Shown here: positions 1 to 9,042 of the stretch, in pieces
Layout: each line of letters opens with the position of its first letter
Position numbering within the stretch: the stretch's first letter is position 1
Assembly: GCF_001403615.1 (NCBI RefSeq)
Contig: NZ_LN879456.1
Location: 806,001 to 870,000, forward strand
Source of the DNA: Desnuesiella massiliensis
GTDB lineage: Bacteria; Bacillota; Clostridia; Clostridiales; Clostridiaceae
DNA length: 64,000 bases
Direction: 5' to 3'
The notes under the pieces: model-generated
Database searches by the model: none
What the model was told of the DNA's origin: nothing
What the model saw: the letters and a program-made list of their open reading frames with translations, nothing else
Made by a program: the position numbers and the translations under genes

Positions 1-1767
1 TTTTATAATATTTAAAGGTAAGAAAGTGGCCCTTCCCATATTATTTTTCTTTAAATATTCTATGCATTCTTTTGCTACTGTTTCATTTACAGTAATTATA
101 TCAGAAATAGCATTGCCTAAAGCCACCTCAATAGCTATCTCTAGCTTTTCCTTAACCGTTACTATTTCTCCTAGAACAAAACAATCCTCTTTGCCTAATT
201 TTAAATATCCTTTTTCCATATGTTGCATTAGACTTTTTACTGAACGGTTATAGCCTTCATATTGCTTTTCTAAATTACTTAGCATATTATGATTAGCTTC
301 TAATTTATTTAAATTATAGGTTTCATTTTTTAAGTTTTTCTCTTTACTATTTATATCCTCTTGTAAAGCAGCCATATTTTTTTTATTACTTTTGATATTG
401 TCATTAAAGGATTCTATTTCTTCTGAAAGTTTATTTATTTCTACATTTAACATTTTAACGGTAGCTTCATTAATTTTTAATGAGTTTTTATAATTCTCAC
501 AAGAAGAACTTAGTTGATTAACTTTGGACTTTAGTGACTCTATGTCATTCTCTATAATGGATTTGTTATTTTTTATTTCAGAAATACTTCTCAGTATTTC
601 AATTTCATTATCTCGCCTTTTAGAAACTTCATTCTCTAAATCTACAACTCTATCATTCTGAAATTTAATTTTATGCTCTATTTCATGTATATCCTTATTA
701 ATACACCCTTGTTCCTGCTGATATGATTTTGTCTCAACCTCATTAGTATTTTTTAATTCTTGCAGTTTTTTAAGCTTATCATTATAATTTTTTAAGATTT
801 CTGTGGAATCTTTAATATTTTGTTTCAAGTTATTAATTCTATCCGATAATATTTGGACCTCAGACATTAAATTTTGAATTTTCTCTTTGCTTTCATAATA
901 AATGCTTTTATTTTTATTATCTTGTTGTTCTTGGAATTCTAGCTGATTCTTTAAGTCTTCCATAGATTGCTTTTTTGTAGAAATCTCCAAAAATAAATCT
1001 TCCGTTTCTTTTTTTAGATGCTCCAATTGATTCTTATTATTTAACAAACTGTTATCTAAATTCTTTATAGAATTAATTATTAATGATACTTCCGTACCTT
1101 TTAACTCATTAGAAAGTTCAATAAATTTTTCTGCCTTCTCATTTTCTAATCTTAAAGGTTCTATTCTCTCTTCGTAGGTAGCTAGAATATCCGTTATTCT
1201 TATTAGATTCTGTTCAGAAGCATCTAATTTTTTTTCAGCCTCTTCCTTCCTAGTTTTAAATTTTACAATGCCGGCAGCTTCTTCTAGTAAAGCTCTTCTT
1301 TCTTCAGGTTTACCACTTAGTATGGCATCTATTTTACCCTGTCCTATAATAGAATAACCTTCTTTCCCTATACCAGTATCCATAAAAAGCTCATGAATAT
1401 CTCTTAATCTACAAGGCGTATTATTTATATAATATTCACTTTCCCCTGATCTGTATAATCTTCTACTAATTGTTACATCACTATAATCAATAGGAAGCTC
1501 CTTAGAGGCATTATCTAGAGTAAGTGAAACCTGAGCTAAACCTACGGGCTTTCTAAACTGAGTACCAGCGAAGATTACATCTTCCATCTTACCGCCTCTT
1601 AAAGACTTTACGCTTTGCTCTCCTAATACCCATCTTATAGCATCAGAAATATTGCTTTTACCGCTTCCATTGGGACCAACAACAGCTGTAACACCTTTTT
1701 TAAATGTAAGTTCAGTTTTATCTGCAAAAGATTTAAACCCTCTAATCTCTATTGATTTTAAAAACAT
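1..1767 (-). CDS. smc: Chromosome partition protein SMC, N-terminal half (runs off the window)
   Basis: This is the N-terminal 589 residues of the SMC ATPase, which with ScpA and ScpB compacts and segregates the nucleoid. The start FLKSIEIRGFKSFADKT is typical. The Walker A motif GPNGSGKS lies at residues 31-38 and an SMC signature follows (IGQGKIDAIL, then RRALLEEAAGI). From about residue 200 the sequence is charged heptad coiled coil, and the hinge begins near the window edge. The reading frame is still open at base 1, so the rest of the hinge, the returning coil and the C-terminal ATPase lobe lie outside. A 32-codon gene ends 15 bases upstream. Confidence 0.97.
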   Translation of the reverse strand, partial: MFLKSIEIRGFKSFADKTELTFKKGVTAVVGPNGSGKSNISDAIRWVLGEQSVKSLRGGKMEDVIFAGTQFRKPVGLAQVSLTLDNASKELPIDYSDVTISRRLYRSGESEYYINNTPCRLRDIHELFMDTGIGKEGYSIIGQGKIDAILSGKPEERRALLEEAAGIVKFKTRKEEAEKKLDASEQNLIRITDILATYEERIEPLRLENEKAEKFIELSNELKGTEVSLIINSIKNLDNSLLNNKNQLEHLKKETEDLFLEISTKKQSMEDLKNQLEFQEQQDNKNKSIYYESKEKIQNLMSEVQILSDRINNLKQNIKDSTEILKNYNDKLKKLQELKNTNEVETKSYQQEQGCINKDIHEIEHKIKFQNDRVVDLENEVSKRRDNEIEILRSISEIKNNKSIIENDIESLKSKVNQLSSSCENYKNSLKINEATVKMLNVEINKLSEEIESFNDNIKSNKKNMAALQEDINSKEKNLKNETYNLNKLEANHNMLSNLEKQYEGYNRSVKSLMQHMEKGYLKLGKEDCFVLGEIVTVKEKLEIAIEVALGNAISDIITVNETVAKECIEYLKKNNMGRATFLPLNIIK

Positions 1768-1782
1768 AAAGACTTCTTCTCC

Positions 1783-1881
1783 TTATACTCTAAATACTGT
1801 AGGTAATAAGCTTAGTACGAAGGCAACTATTAACAGATATACTAATATTTTGCTTATTTTTTTTCTTGTGCTTATTTTCAT
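1783..1881 (-). CDS. Small membrane peptide upstream of smc (32 aa)
   Basis: This 32-codon frame starts at an ATG seven bases after a strong Shine-Dalgarno (AAGGGGTG). It encodes a basic N-terminus (MKISTRKKISK) followed by one hydrophobic helix (ILVYLLIVAFVLSLL). It ends just before the smc ribosome-binding site, so the two genes are probably cotranscribed. Length and layout recall the roughly 30-residue single-helix peptides grouped as DUF4044 in other Firmicutes, but I cannot confirm homology. The function is unknown. Confidence 0.7.
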   Translation of the reverse strand: MKISTRKKISKILVYLLIVAFVLSLLPTVFRV

Positions 1882-1975
1882 ATAAAAACACCCCTTCTTT
1901 TACTTATATTAGTTTATAGTAAAATTTTAAAAATATCAACCTGCAGATTTATCAGTTAATATTTAAATTTTAACG

Positions 1976-2013
1976 TAAAAAGACCTTTAATACCATAAGG
2001 TACTAAGGTCTAT
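1976..2013 (-). terminator. Intrinsic terminator after spoVS
   Basis: The arms AGACCTT and AAGGTCT, with an inner GTACC/GGTA pairing, are followed in the minus direction by TTTTT. It lies about 80 bases past the spoVS stop codon. Confidence 0.75.
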
Positions 2014-2089
2014 AGTTAATAAACTTAATAAAACAACTGAACTTCTTTATATCCTAATTATAAAGCTGCTTACTTATGTTAAATATCCA

Positions 2090-2350
2090 TTATCTTGGCT
2101 CAACTATAAACTTAATAGCGGTTCTCTCTTCTCCTTCAATAGTAATTTCTGAAAAGGCTGGCACTACTACCAAATCTATTCCATTAGGTGCCACAAAGCC
2201 TCTTGTAATAGCAATAGCTTTAACAGCTTGGTTTACTGCTCCAGCACCTACTGCTTGAACCTCTGCAGCTGAATTTTCTCTTAATACTGCTGCTAATGCG
2301 CCTGCAACTGATTTTGGCTGAGATTGAGCTGATACTTTTAATACTTCCAT
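2090..2350 (-). CDS. spoVS: Stage V sporulation protein S
   Basis: This 86-residue protein is full length for SpoVS, a small Alba-like protein needed for spore coat and cortex progression and conserved across spore formers. The N-terminus (MEVLKVSAQSQPKSVAGALA) and the segment AVGAGAVNQAVKAIAITRG are diagnostic. It is monocistronic, with its own Shine-Dalgarno (GGAGG) and a terminator at 1976-2013. It stands between the smc and radical SAM genes, which supports a spore-forming host. Confidence 0.96.
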   Translation of the reverse strand: MEVLKVSAQSQPKSVAGALAAVLRENSAAEVQAVGAGAVNQAVKAIAITRGFVAPNGIDLVVVPAFSEITIEGEERTAIKFIVEPR

Positions 2351-2457
2351 AAATAAATTCCTCCCTACAAAGTTTGAAATAACATATTGGTAAAATCAAG
2401 ATAATTTTGGGTATTTTCACTATAACTAATATTCTATGGAAGTTAAAAATATCCTTC

Positions 2458-3519
2458 TTAATAATTTTTCTTTAAATATTCATTTATCGACACCTGGCAA
2501 CATTTATCACCTTGAACAATTTGAATAATATCTATTGATGCATAATCAGATACGGTTATTTTAACACTTTGTGCATTTATTTGTTTAACCATGTCGTAAA
2601 AATATTTCTTTCTATTTGAATAAAGTTTAGAAAGATTTTTAGGGTTAATTATTATTTCTACCTTATCAGAATCTTTTTCTACGTTTTTCACTATTATCTC
2701 GTTATATAGTATACTCTCCATTAATTCTCTAAATGCGGGATGAAAGGGTCCTGCAATTATGTCTTTTCCCTCGTTTATATTATCTGTGGTTTGAAGTCCC
2801 ACTCTGATTACTTTAATATCCCTAGAAATCAGCATCCCATATATAATTTTACAGATATAAAGAGCCTGATCTAAATCATAGGGCTTATAGTCTCCTTTTT
2901 TATACATTATTTCCATGGGTGTATCCTTAATAACTAATGCAGGATAGATTCTACATATATCTGGCTTCATAGATATAACTTTCTTAGTAGTTTCAATATC
3001 CTTTTCATAACTATCCCCAGGTAGCCCTACCATAATTTGATGTCCTAACACAAAATTATATTGTTTTATTAACTGTGAGGCTCCATATACCTGTTCTTCA
3101 CTATGTCCTCTTCCAGATTTATTTAATACCTCTGAATCCATAGATTGAATACCAAGTTCTATTATATCTACAGAATGTTTTTTTAGATTTGAAAGAATGA
3201 AATCATCAATATAATCAGGCCTAGTAGAAAGTCTAATATAATCTATGAGTCCTCTTTGTTTATAGGACTGTGCAATACTCAATAATTCATTTTGCTTATC
3301 TATATTAATAGCAGTAAAGGTACCTCCAAAAAAAGAAATCTCTATAGTAGAATTTTGCCTATCCATAGTACTTAGATATTCTTCAATAGTATTTATAACC
3401 TGATCCTTTGTCACTCTTTCTTCTTCTCCCGATATCCTATTTTGGTTACAAAAGACGCAATTGTGAGGACAACCCTCATGAGGTACAAAAATCGGTATTA
3501 TATAATGTCTTTTACTCAT
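2458..3519 (-). CDS. Radical SAM protein, Elp3/YhcC-like
   Basis: This is a 353-residue radical SAM enzyme. The CX3CX2C cluster motif (CPHNCVFC) is at residues 17-24 and an FFGGTF glycine-rich motif follows. I chose the ATG at 3519, not an upstream in-frame codon, because the GGAGG at the end of rnc gives ideal spacing and the resulting N-terminus (MSKRHYIIPIFVPH) matches the family. The start overlaps the rnc stop by eight bases, implying translational coupling. The family is related to the catalytic domain of Elp3; the substrate is unknown, with RNA modification plausible from its position beside RNase III. Confidence 0.85.
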   Translation of the reverse strand: MSKRHYIIPIFVPHEGCPHNCVFCNQNRISGEEERVTKDQVINTIEEYLSTMDRQNSTIEISFFGGTFTAINIDKQNELLSIAQSYKQRGLIDYIRLSTRPDYIDDFILSNLKKHSVDIIELGIQSMDSEVLNKSGRGHSEEQVYGASQLIKQYNFVLGHQIMVGLPGDSYEKDIETTKKVISMKPDICRIYPALVIKDTPMEIMYKKGDYKPYDLDQALYICKIIYGMLISRDIKVIRVGLQTTDNINEGKDIIAGPFHPAFRELMESILYNEIIVKNVEKDSDKVEIIINPKNLSKLYSNRKKYFYDMVKQINAQSVKITVSDYASIDIIQIVQGDKCCQVSINEYLKKNY

Positions 3520-4216
3520 CTTCATCCTCCAATTTAGAAATAGCTTCTTTAGCACAGTTTTGTTCTGATTCTTTCTTGCTGTACCCTTCTCCTTCACCCA
3601 TAACCTTGTTATCGATTAAAACTTTAGTAAAGAATTTTCTTCTATGGGGGGGACCTTCATACTTCACTAGCTCATAAGCTATATCTATCTCTCCATTCTT
3701 TTGGAGTATCTCTTGAAGCTTTGTTTTATAATCTAAAACAATCTCATCTTTCATAGCTTTATCTATGATATCTTTAAAATTATTTATAATAAAGTCTTTC
3801 ACACAATTTATATCTTTATCTAGGTATATGGCTGCTAATATAGCCTCCACACAATCTGCTTGTATAGATACCCTATGCCTGCCTCCTGTTAATTCTTCAC
3901 CTTTGCTCATTTTTATATAATTTCCTAAGTTCAATTTCTTAGCTATCTCATATAAGGAGTTCTCACATACGATTAGAGCTCTTTTTTTGGTTAATTCTCC
4001 TTCTGTTTTTTCTTTATAGTTATTAAACAAGTATTCCGTAATACAAAGCTGTAATACAGAATCTCCTAAAAATTCAAGTCTCTCATTAAATTCTACATTC
4101 TTATATTGATTAGCAAAAGAACTATGAGTTAGAGCTGCCTCTAATAATTTTTTATTCTTAAAGGTTATCTTCAATGTCTTTTCTAGCTCATCAATATAAA
4201 ACTTTTCTTTACTCAT
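3512..4216 (-). CDS. rnc: Ribonuclease III
   Basis: This 234-residue endonuclease cleaves double-stranded RNA during rRNA maturation and mRNA turnover. The signature NERLEFLGDS, with the catalytic acidic residues, is at residues 44-53, and a C-terminal double-stranded-RNA-binding domain (about 155-230) ends in EQNCAKEAISKLE. The length is normal. It follows acpP and precedes the radical SAM gene, the usual clostridial order. Confidence 0.97.
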   Translation of the reverse strand: MSKEKFYIDELEKTLKITFKNKKLLEAALTHSSFANQYKNVEFNERLEFLGDSVLQLCITEYLFNNYKEKTEGELTKKRALIVCENSLYEIAKKLNLGNYIKMSKGEELTGGRHRVSIQADCVEAILAAIYLDKDINCVKDFIINNFKDIIDKAMKDEIVLDYKTKLQEILQKNGEIDIAYELVKYEGPPHRRKFFTKVLIDNKVMGEGEGYSKKESEQNCAKEAISKLEDEDE

Positions 4217-4348
4217 TCCTCCAACTCCCTAGAAGTTTATTCTTCAATTTGCTAAAGCTTAGGTAAAAATATTTTAAAGGATTTTAAACTACAATAAATT
4301 AAACAAATTCAAGAATAAACTTTATTTTATAAAACGTAAAAGAGCAAA

Positions 4349-4378
4349 TTTAAAGCCCCGGCTTTACGGGACTTTAAA
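4349..4378 (-). terminator. Intrinsic terminator after acpP
   Basis: The stem TTTAAAG/CTTTAAA encloses a CCCG/CGGG core immediately after the acpP stop, and in the minus direction it is followed by TTT. It may cap the rpmF-plsX-acpP transcript and partly separate rnc. Confidence 0.75.
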
Positions 4379-4612
4379 TTAATCTTCACTATGTTCTCTT
4401 ATATATTCTACAACATCTGCCACTGTAGTAATATTTTCTGCTTCCTCATCAGGAATTTCTAATTCAAATTCATCTTCCAAAGCCATTATTAATTCAACTA
4501 TATCAAGTGAATCAGCACCTAAATCTTCAATAAAGGATGATTCCATTGTAATTTCATCTTCCTCAATACTTAATTTATCAGCAATTATAGCCTTTACTTT
4601 TTCAAAAATCAT
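4379..4612 (-). CDS. acpP: Acyl carrier protein
   Basis: This is the 77-residue acidic carrier of fatty-acid synthesis. The phosphopantetheine attachment Ser35 sits in the motif GADSLDIVEL. The length is full and a strong GGAGG Shine-Dalgarno precedes the ATG. It lies 76 bases downstream of plsX, so acyl-ACP supply and acyl-phosphate formation are genetically linked. Confidence 0.98.
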   Translation of the reverse strand: MIFEKVKAIIADKLSIEEDEITMESSFIEDLGADSLDIVELIMALEDEFELEIPDEEAENITTVADVVEYIREHSED

Positions 4613-4688
4613 GATTTCACCTCCTCCAGTAATTCTATAATTAGATAATATTATATATATTATATTGCGTCAATATTAGTTTTAAACA

Positions 4689-5687
4689 TTACTTATCCAA
4701 AGATTCTTCAATTTTATTTTTAATTTTACCTATTATATCATTATCATAAAATAATTTAGCTTGCCTTATGGCATTCTTAATAGCTCTTCCATCTGAGCTT
4801 CCATGAGCTTTAATGCATATTCCATCTACACCTAAAAAGGCAGCGCCACCGTATTCCTTATAATCAAATTTTGTCTTAAAATTTTTAAATACGGATTTAA
4901 GTAACAAACCACCAATTTTAGTTTTAAGGGAAGACATTATCTCTTGCTTTAGGAGAGAAAAGATATTTGAGGCCACCCCTTCGTACATCTTTAGTATAGT
5001 ATTTCCTACAAAGCCATCGCATACTAATACTTGTATATCTCCTGTTGGAATATCTCTCGGTTCAATATTTCCAGCAAAATTAACTGGGGCTTCTTTTAGT
5101 AATTTGTATGCTGCTTTAGTTAACTCATTTCCCTTTTCTTCTTCAGCACCAATATTCACCAATCCTACTAAAGGATTAGCTATTTTTAAAACATGCTCAA
5201 AATAAATAGATCCCATAGTTGCAAATTGTACTAAATTTATAGGCTTACATTCTGCGTTAGCACCACAGTCAATAACCATAAAAGATCCATTTCTTCCTGG
5301 CATCACTGGCGCTAAGGCCGGTCTATCAATACCCTTTATTCTCCCTACTATAAATAAGGAACCTGCCATAAAAGCGCCAGTGCTTCCAGCAGATATAACT
5401 GCATCAGCTTTTTTATTTTTGACTTCTTCAAGAGCTTTATTCAAGCTAGAATCTTTTTTTCGTCTTATGGCCATAACAGGGTGCTCGTTAGGATCGATAA
5501 TCTCATTACAATCTATTATCTCTATTTTGCTTTTATCATATTGATACTTGCTGAGTTCTTTTTCAATTAAGTCTTTCTTACCTGTTATAACAATATGGAT
5601 ATCCATTTCCTTTAATGCTAAAACGCATCCCTCTACAACAGAACTAGGAGACAAATCTCCTCCCATACCATCTACTGCTATTCTCAT
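4689..5687 (-). CDS. plsX: Phosphate acyltransferase PlsX
   Basis: This 332-residue enzyme converts acyl-ACP to acyl-phosphate for PlsY in phospholipid synthesis. The N-terminus MRIAVDGMGGDLSPSSVVEG and the motif DCGANAECKP are typical of the family, and the length is full. It lies between rpmF and acpP, the conserved Firmicutes arrangement, so it is probably cotranscribed from the promoter at 6528-6556 despite an intervening weak hairpin. Confidence 0.97.
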   Translation of the reverse strand: MRIAVDGMGGDLSPSSVVEGCVLALKEMDIHIVITGKKDLIEKELSKYQYDKSKIEIIDCNEIIDPNEHPVMAIRRKKDSSLNKALEEVKNKKADAVISAGSTGAFMAGSLFIVGRIKGIDRPALAPVMPGRNGSFMVIDCGANAECKPINLVQFATMGSIYFEHVLKIANPLVGLVNIGAEEEKGNELTKAAYKLLKEAPVNFAGNIEPRDIPTGDIQVLVCDGFVGNTILKMYEGVASNIFSLLKQEIMSSLKTKIGGLLLKSVFKNFKTKFDYKEYGGAAFLGVDGICIKAHGSSDGRAIKNAIRQAKLFYDNDIIGKIKNKIEESLDK

Positions 5688-5718
5688 AATAAACGCCCCT
5701 CATTTTTAAATATAAAGA

Positions 5719-5742
5719 AAAGAAAGTCAAATGACTTTCTTT
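5719..5742 (-). terminator. Hairpin at the end of rpmF
   Basis: The 11-bp arms AAAGAAAGTCA and TGACTTTCTTT overlap the rpmF stop codon and precede a T-rich stretch. It could act as a partial terminator or as a 3'-end stabiliser between rpmF and plsX. Confidence 0.55.
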
Positions 5743-5926
5743 ATTTTTCTTCGGATGCAACAACTTCTTTACCCTTGTAAAAACCACAATTTTTGCATAC
5801 TCTATGAGCTAGCTTCATTTCGTGGCATTGTGGACATTCAACTATGCCTGGTAAGCTTAGTTTAAAAGTTTGTGCTCTTCTTGAATCTCTTCTAGCTTTC
5901 GAAAATCTTCTCGCAGGATTTCCCAT
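5741..5926 (-). CDS. rpmF: Ribosomal protein L32
   Basis: This is a 61-residue large-subunit protein. The basic N-terminus (GNPARRFSKARRDSRRAQ) and the two CxxC pairs (CPQC and CKNC) of the zinc-binding form are present. It lies 12 bases after the YceD gene and upstream of plsX, the standard bacterial grouping. Confidence 0.98.
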   Translation of the reverse strand: MGNPARRFSKARRDSRRAQTFKLSLPGIVECPQCHEMKLAHRVCKNCGFYKGKEVVASEEK

Positions 5927-5938
5927 TATAACACCTCC

Positions 5939-6439
5939 TTAATCAGTGGAAAACAAATCTTTTAATTTTGCCAACCTTGGGTCTATATTATTATTTCCGC
6001 AATTGCAAGAATTTAAATTAAGATTCGTCCCACATTGTTGGCAGAGCCCTTTGCAATTTTCATTGCAGAGCTTTTTAATAGGTAAGGACATTATAATACC
6101 ATTCTCAACGGCTTCAGTAATATCTATTTCATCACCGTCGATGGTTATTATATCCTCATGTTCATTTTCTTGGTTATTAGAAAATTTTTCATTTATCTCT
6201 ATGTGAACAGGATAAACAAACTTTTCTAAACACCTTGAGCAGCTTAATTTTAACTCTGTAGAAACCTTAGCTTCAAAATTCACAATATCTCCTATAGAGC
6301 TAACAAAGCCAGCTACATTAATAGGTTTAGTGAATATAATTTCTTCATTGTTAAAAACTAACTTATCCTTTTTAAAAGAAAAGTTAATATCTTTCTTGAA
6401 AGACTTCTTTTTAGCTAAATCTGAAATTACTATTACCAT
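5939..6439 (-). CDS. yceD: DUF177 (YceD-like) protein, large-subunit rRNA accumulation
   Basis: This 166-residue protein belongs to the YceD/DUF177 family, found next to rpmF and implicated in 23S rRNA accumulation. It carries C-terminal cysteine pairs (CSRC, then CNENC and CQQC), so it probably binds zinc. The ATG at 6439 gives the best family N-terminus but has no adjacent Shine-Dalgarno. A GGGAGTG lies about 45 bases upstream, separated by a hairpin. Folding that hairpin would bring it within roughly 10 bases of the ATG. Confidence 0.88.
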   Translation of the reverse strand: MVIVISDLAKKKSFKKDINFSFKKDKLVFNNEEIIFTKPINVAGFVSSIGDIVNFEAKVSTELKLSCSRCLEKFVYPVHIEINEKFSNNQENEHEDIITIDGDEIDITEAVENGIIMSLPIKKLCNENCKGLCQQCGTNLNLNSCNCGNNNIDPRLAKLKDLFSTD

Positions 6440-6445
6440 ATTAAG

Positions 6446-6482
6446 AGGCTTTTTTATTAGTAAAACTAATAAGTTAGCCTCA
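6446..6482 (-). promoter_or_regulatory. Hairpin between Shine-Dalgarno and yceD start, with a five-codon frame
   Basis: In the transcript, GGGAGTG is followed by the short frame M-R-L-T-Y-stop and by a hairpin with arms GAGGCT/AGCCTC and inner TTATTAG/CTAATAA, ending five bases before the yceD ATG. There is no U-run, so it is not an ordinary terminator. It looks like a translational control element or a looped-out spacer. Confidence 0.5.
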
Positions 6483-6527
6483 TCTTCACTCCCTTAAAAT
6501 TTAGTATTCAATGGGCAACCACAATTT

Positions 6528-6556
6528 ATTATATAAACTACCAAATTAAAAGTCAA
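6528..6556 (-). promoter_or_regulatory. SigA-type promoter for yceD-rpmF-plsX-acpP
   Basis: TTGACT (6551-6556) and TATAAT (6528-6533) are separated by exactly 17 bases, close to the vegetative consensus. It lies between ackA and yceD, pointing into yceD. Confidence 0.8.
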
Positions 6557-6571
6557 GTTATTTTGTAGCAA

Positions 6572-7768
6572 TTATTTCTTTATTAAAGCAACAGTGTCTC
6601 TTGCTATCATTAATTCTTCATTAGTTGGAATTACAAATACTTTTACTTTTGAACCTTCCTTACTAACTTCTGTAGCTTTTCCTCTTACCTTATTCTTTTC
6701 AACATCTAATTCCACACCAAGATATCCTAATCCCTTACATACTTCTTCTCTCATTTCTGGTGAGTTTTCTCCAAGTCCTGCTGTGAATACAATACAATCT
6801 ACTCCGTCCATAACCGCAGTGTAAGAGCCTATAAACTTTTTAACTTTGTAATAAAATACATCTAAAGCTAATTGAGATCTTTCATCTCCCTTAGCAGCGG
6901 CATCTTCAACATCTCTAAAGTCACTGCTAACGCCAGAAATTCCAAGAACTCCTGATTTTTTATTTAACACATCGTTAACTTCATCTGCAGATAAATGTAA
7001 TTCATTCATTAAATATGTAGTTATAGCTGGGTCAATGCTTCCACTTCTTGTTCCCATAGCGATTCCTTCAAGTGGAGTGAATCCCATACTTGTTTCTATA
7101 GACTTTCCGCCTTCTACGGCTGCTATACTTGCTCCATTACCAAGATGGCAAGTAACTATTTTTAATTCTTCAATGTTCTTTCCCATCATTTCGGCAGCTA
7201 CCTGAGAAACGTATTTATGTGATGTACCATGGAATCCATATTTTCTTACACTATGTTTTTCATATAACTCATATGGAAGAGGATATAAATATGCTTTTTT
7301 AGGCATTGTTTGGTGGAAAGCTGTATCAAATACTGCTACCATTGGAGTATTTGGCATAAGAGCTTTACATGCATTAATACCTATGATATTTGGAGGATTA
7401 TGTAATGGTGCTAATTTTACACAGTCTTCTAGAGCAACCATAACTTCATCATTTATCACTACAGATTCAGAATACTTTTCGCCAGCGTGAACCACTCTAT
7501 GGCCTACAGCTGAAATCTCATCCATACTGTTTATAACTCCATTTTCTTTATCCACTAAAGCATCTAAAACTAATTTAATTGCATCTTTATGGTCTTTCAT
7601 AGTTTGTTGAATTACATATTTATCTCTTCCTTCAACCTTTTGAGTAAGTATAGAACCTTCTATCCCAATTCTCTCTACTAACCCCTTTGCTAACGCGCAC
7701 TCATTTTCCATGTTGATTAATTGATACTTTAATGATGAACTTCCACAGTTAATTACTAGAATATTCAT
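6572..7768 (-). CDS. ackA: Acetate kinase
   Basis: This 398-residue enzyme interconverts acetyl-phosphate plus ADP and acetate plus ATP, the energy-conserving end of acetate fermentation. The N-terminal NCGSSSLKYQL phosphate-binding motif, the segment VFDTAFHQTMP and the motif HLGNGASI are all intact. It is 26 bases downstream of pta and in the same operon, the normal clostridial arrangement. Confidence 0.98.
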   Translation of the reverse strand: MNILVINCGSSSLKYQLINMENECALAKGLVERIGIEGSILTQKVEGRDKYVIQQTMKDHKDAIKLVLDALVDKENGVINSMDEISAVGHRVVHAGEKYSESVVINDEVMVALEDCVKLAPLHNPPNIIGINACKALMPNTPMVAVFDTAFHQTMPKKAYLYPLPYELYEKHSVRKYGFHGTSHKYVSQVAAEMMGKNIEELKIVTCHLGNGASIAAVEGGKSIETSMGFTPLEGIAMGTRSGSIDPAITTYLMNELHLSADEVNDVLNKKSGVLGISGVSSDFRDVEDAAAKGDERSQLALDVFYYKVKKFIGSYTAVMDGVDCIVFTAGLGENSPEMREEVCKGLGYLGVELDVEKNKVRGKATEVSKEGSKVKVFVIPTNEELMIARDTVALIKK

Positions 7769-7794
7769 TTTTATACCCCTTTCAAATTTTCTAT

Positions 7795-8802
7795 TTATTT
7801 ATTATTTTGAGCTTGAACTGCTGTAAGTGCTACAACATTTACTATATCTTCTGAGCTACATCCTCTAGATAAGTCATTAATTGGCTTAGCAAAACCTTGA
7901 CATACTGGTCCAATAGCTTCAGCTTTAGCAAATCTTTGAACTAGTTTATATCCAATATTTCCTGCTTGAAGGTCTGGGAAAATAAGTACATTTGCATTAC
8001 CAGCCACAGGACTATTTGGAGCCTTTTGAGAAGCAACCTTTTTAACAATAGCAGCATCTAATTGCATCTCTCCATCTATTTTTAAATCTGGTCTTAGTTC
8101 TTTTGCTATCTCAGTAGCTTTTCTAACCTTCTCAACAAGTTCATGGTCTGCACTTCCCATAGTAGAGAAAGATAGCATAGCCACCTTTGGATCTATCTTG
8201 CATAAAGCTTTTGCTGTATCTGCAGTAGCTATAGCAATTGAAGCCAATTGCTCTGCATTAGGATTTGGATTTACAGCGCAGTCGGAAAATACCAACATGC
8301 CTTCCTCGCCATATTCGCAATCAGGAACCATCATTATAAAGAAACTTGATACCACGGATACTCCTGGAGCGGTTTTTATTATTTGTAATCCTGGTCTTAA
8401 TAAATCCCCAGTAGTATGCACTGCTCCAGATACCATACCATGAGCGTCTCCAACTTTAACCATCATAGTTCCAAAATATAGAGGATCTCTTACTATTTTA
8501 TCTGCTTTTTCTAAGGTCATACCTTTACTTTTTCTTATTTCGTAGAATTCATTTACATAATGTTTTGTTTTTTCAGAGGTTTCTGGATTTATAATTTCTA
8601 TTCCCTCTAAGTTAACTCCTAATTTAGCTGCTTTTTCCCTTATCTTTTCAGAATCTCCAACTAAAATCACCTCTGCTAACCCTTCTTTATGTATCTTTTC
8701 AGAGGCCACAAGAGTTCTCTCCTCATCACCTTCGGGAAGCACAATTCTCTTTTTATCTTTTTGCGCCATTTCCCATATTTTTTTCATAAGCTCCATGTTC
8801 AT
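7795..8802 (-). CDS. pta: Phosphate acetyltransferase
   Basis: This 335-residue short-form Pta converts acetyl-CoA to acetyl-phosphate. Family motifs include RIVLPEGDEERTL near the N-terminus and MVKVGDAHGMVSGA in the middle. Two starts are possible: the ATG at 8802 and an ATG two codons later (8796), which has better spacing from AAAGGAG. It is the first gene of the pta-ackA operon. Confidence 0.97.
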   Translation of the reverse strand: MNMELMKKIWEMAQKDKKRIVLPEGDEERTLVASEKIHKEGLAEVILVGDSEKIREKAAKLGVNLEGIEIINPETSEKTKHYVNEFYEIRKSKGMTLEKADKIVRDPLYFGTMMVKVGDAHGMVSGAVHTTGDLLRPGLQIIKTAPGVSVVSSFFIMMVPDCEYGEEGMLVFSDCAVNPNPNAEQLASIAIATADTAKALCKIDPKVAMLSFSTMGSADHELVEKVRKATEIAKELRPDLKIDGEMQLDAAIVKKVASQKAPNSPVAGNANVLIFPDLQAGNIGYKLVQRFAKAEAIGPVCQGFAKPINDLSRGCSSEDIVNVVALTAVQAQNNK

Positions 8803-8852
8803 TTCTCCTTTCTTTTTCTATAAGGTTTCTTTTTTTAAGGCTGTCTACTAAT

Positions 8853-8882
8853 AATATACTCCTATCTTTGTATTATTTTCAA
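8853..8882 (-). promoter_or_regulatory. Putative promoter of pta-ackA
   Basis: TTGAAA (8877-8882) and TATATT (8853-8858) are spaced by 18 bases, about 50 bases upstream of pta. It lies in the 240-base divergent region shared with the tmcAL-like gene. Confidence 0.6.
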
Positions 8883-9042
8883 CATAAAATGAGAAAATCC
8901 TTTCACTATATTATTGTTTTTATATTAAAAAAATTCTGACTAATATATCCAGCAGCGCTAAGATATATTTATTTAATTTTATTTTTCCTACAAATAGTAT
9001 ATAATATGATTAAAATTTTATAATCTTAAGGAGTATTTCTTT

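Noticed and set aside
26..253. Plus-strand 75-codon frame within smc
   Set aside because: It is antisense to a clear SMC coding frame.
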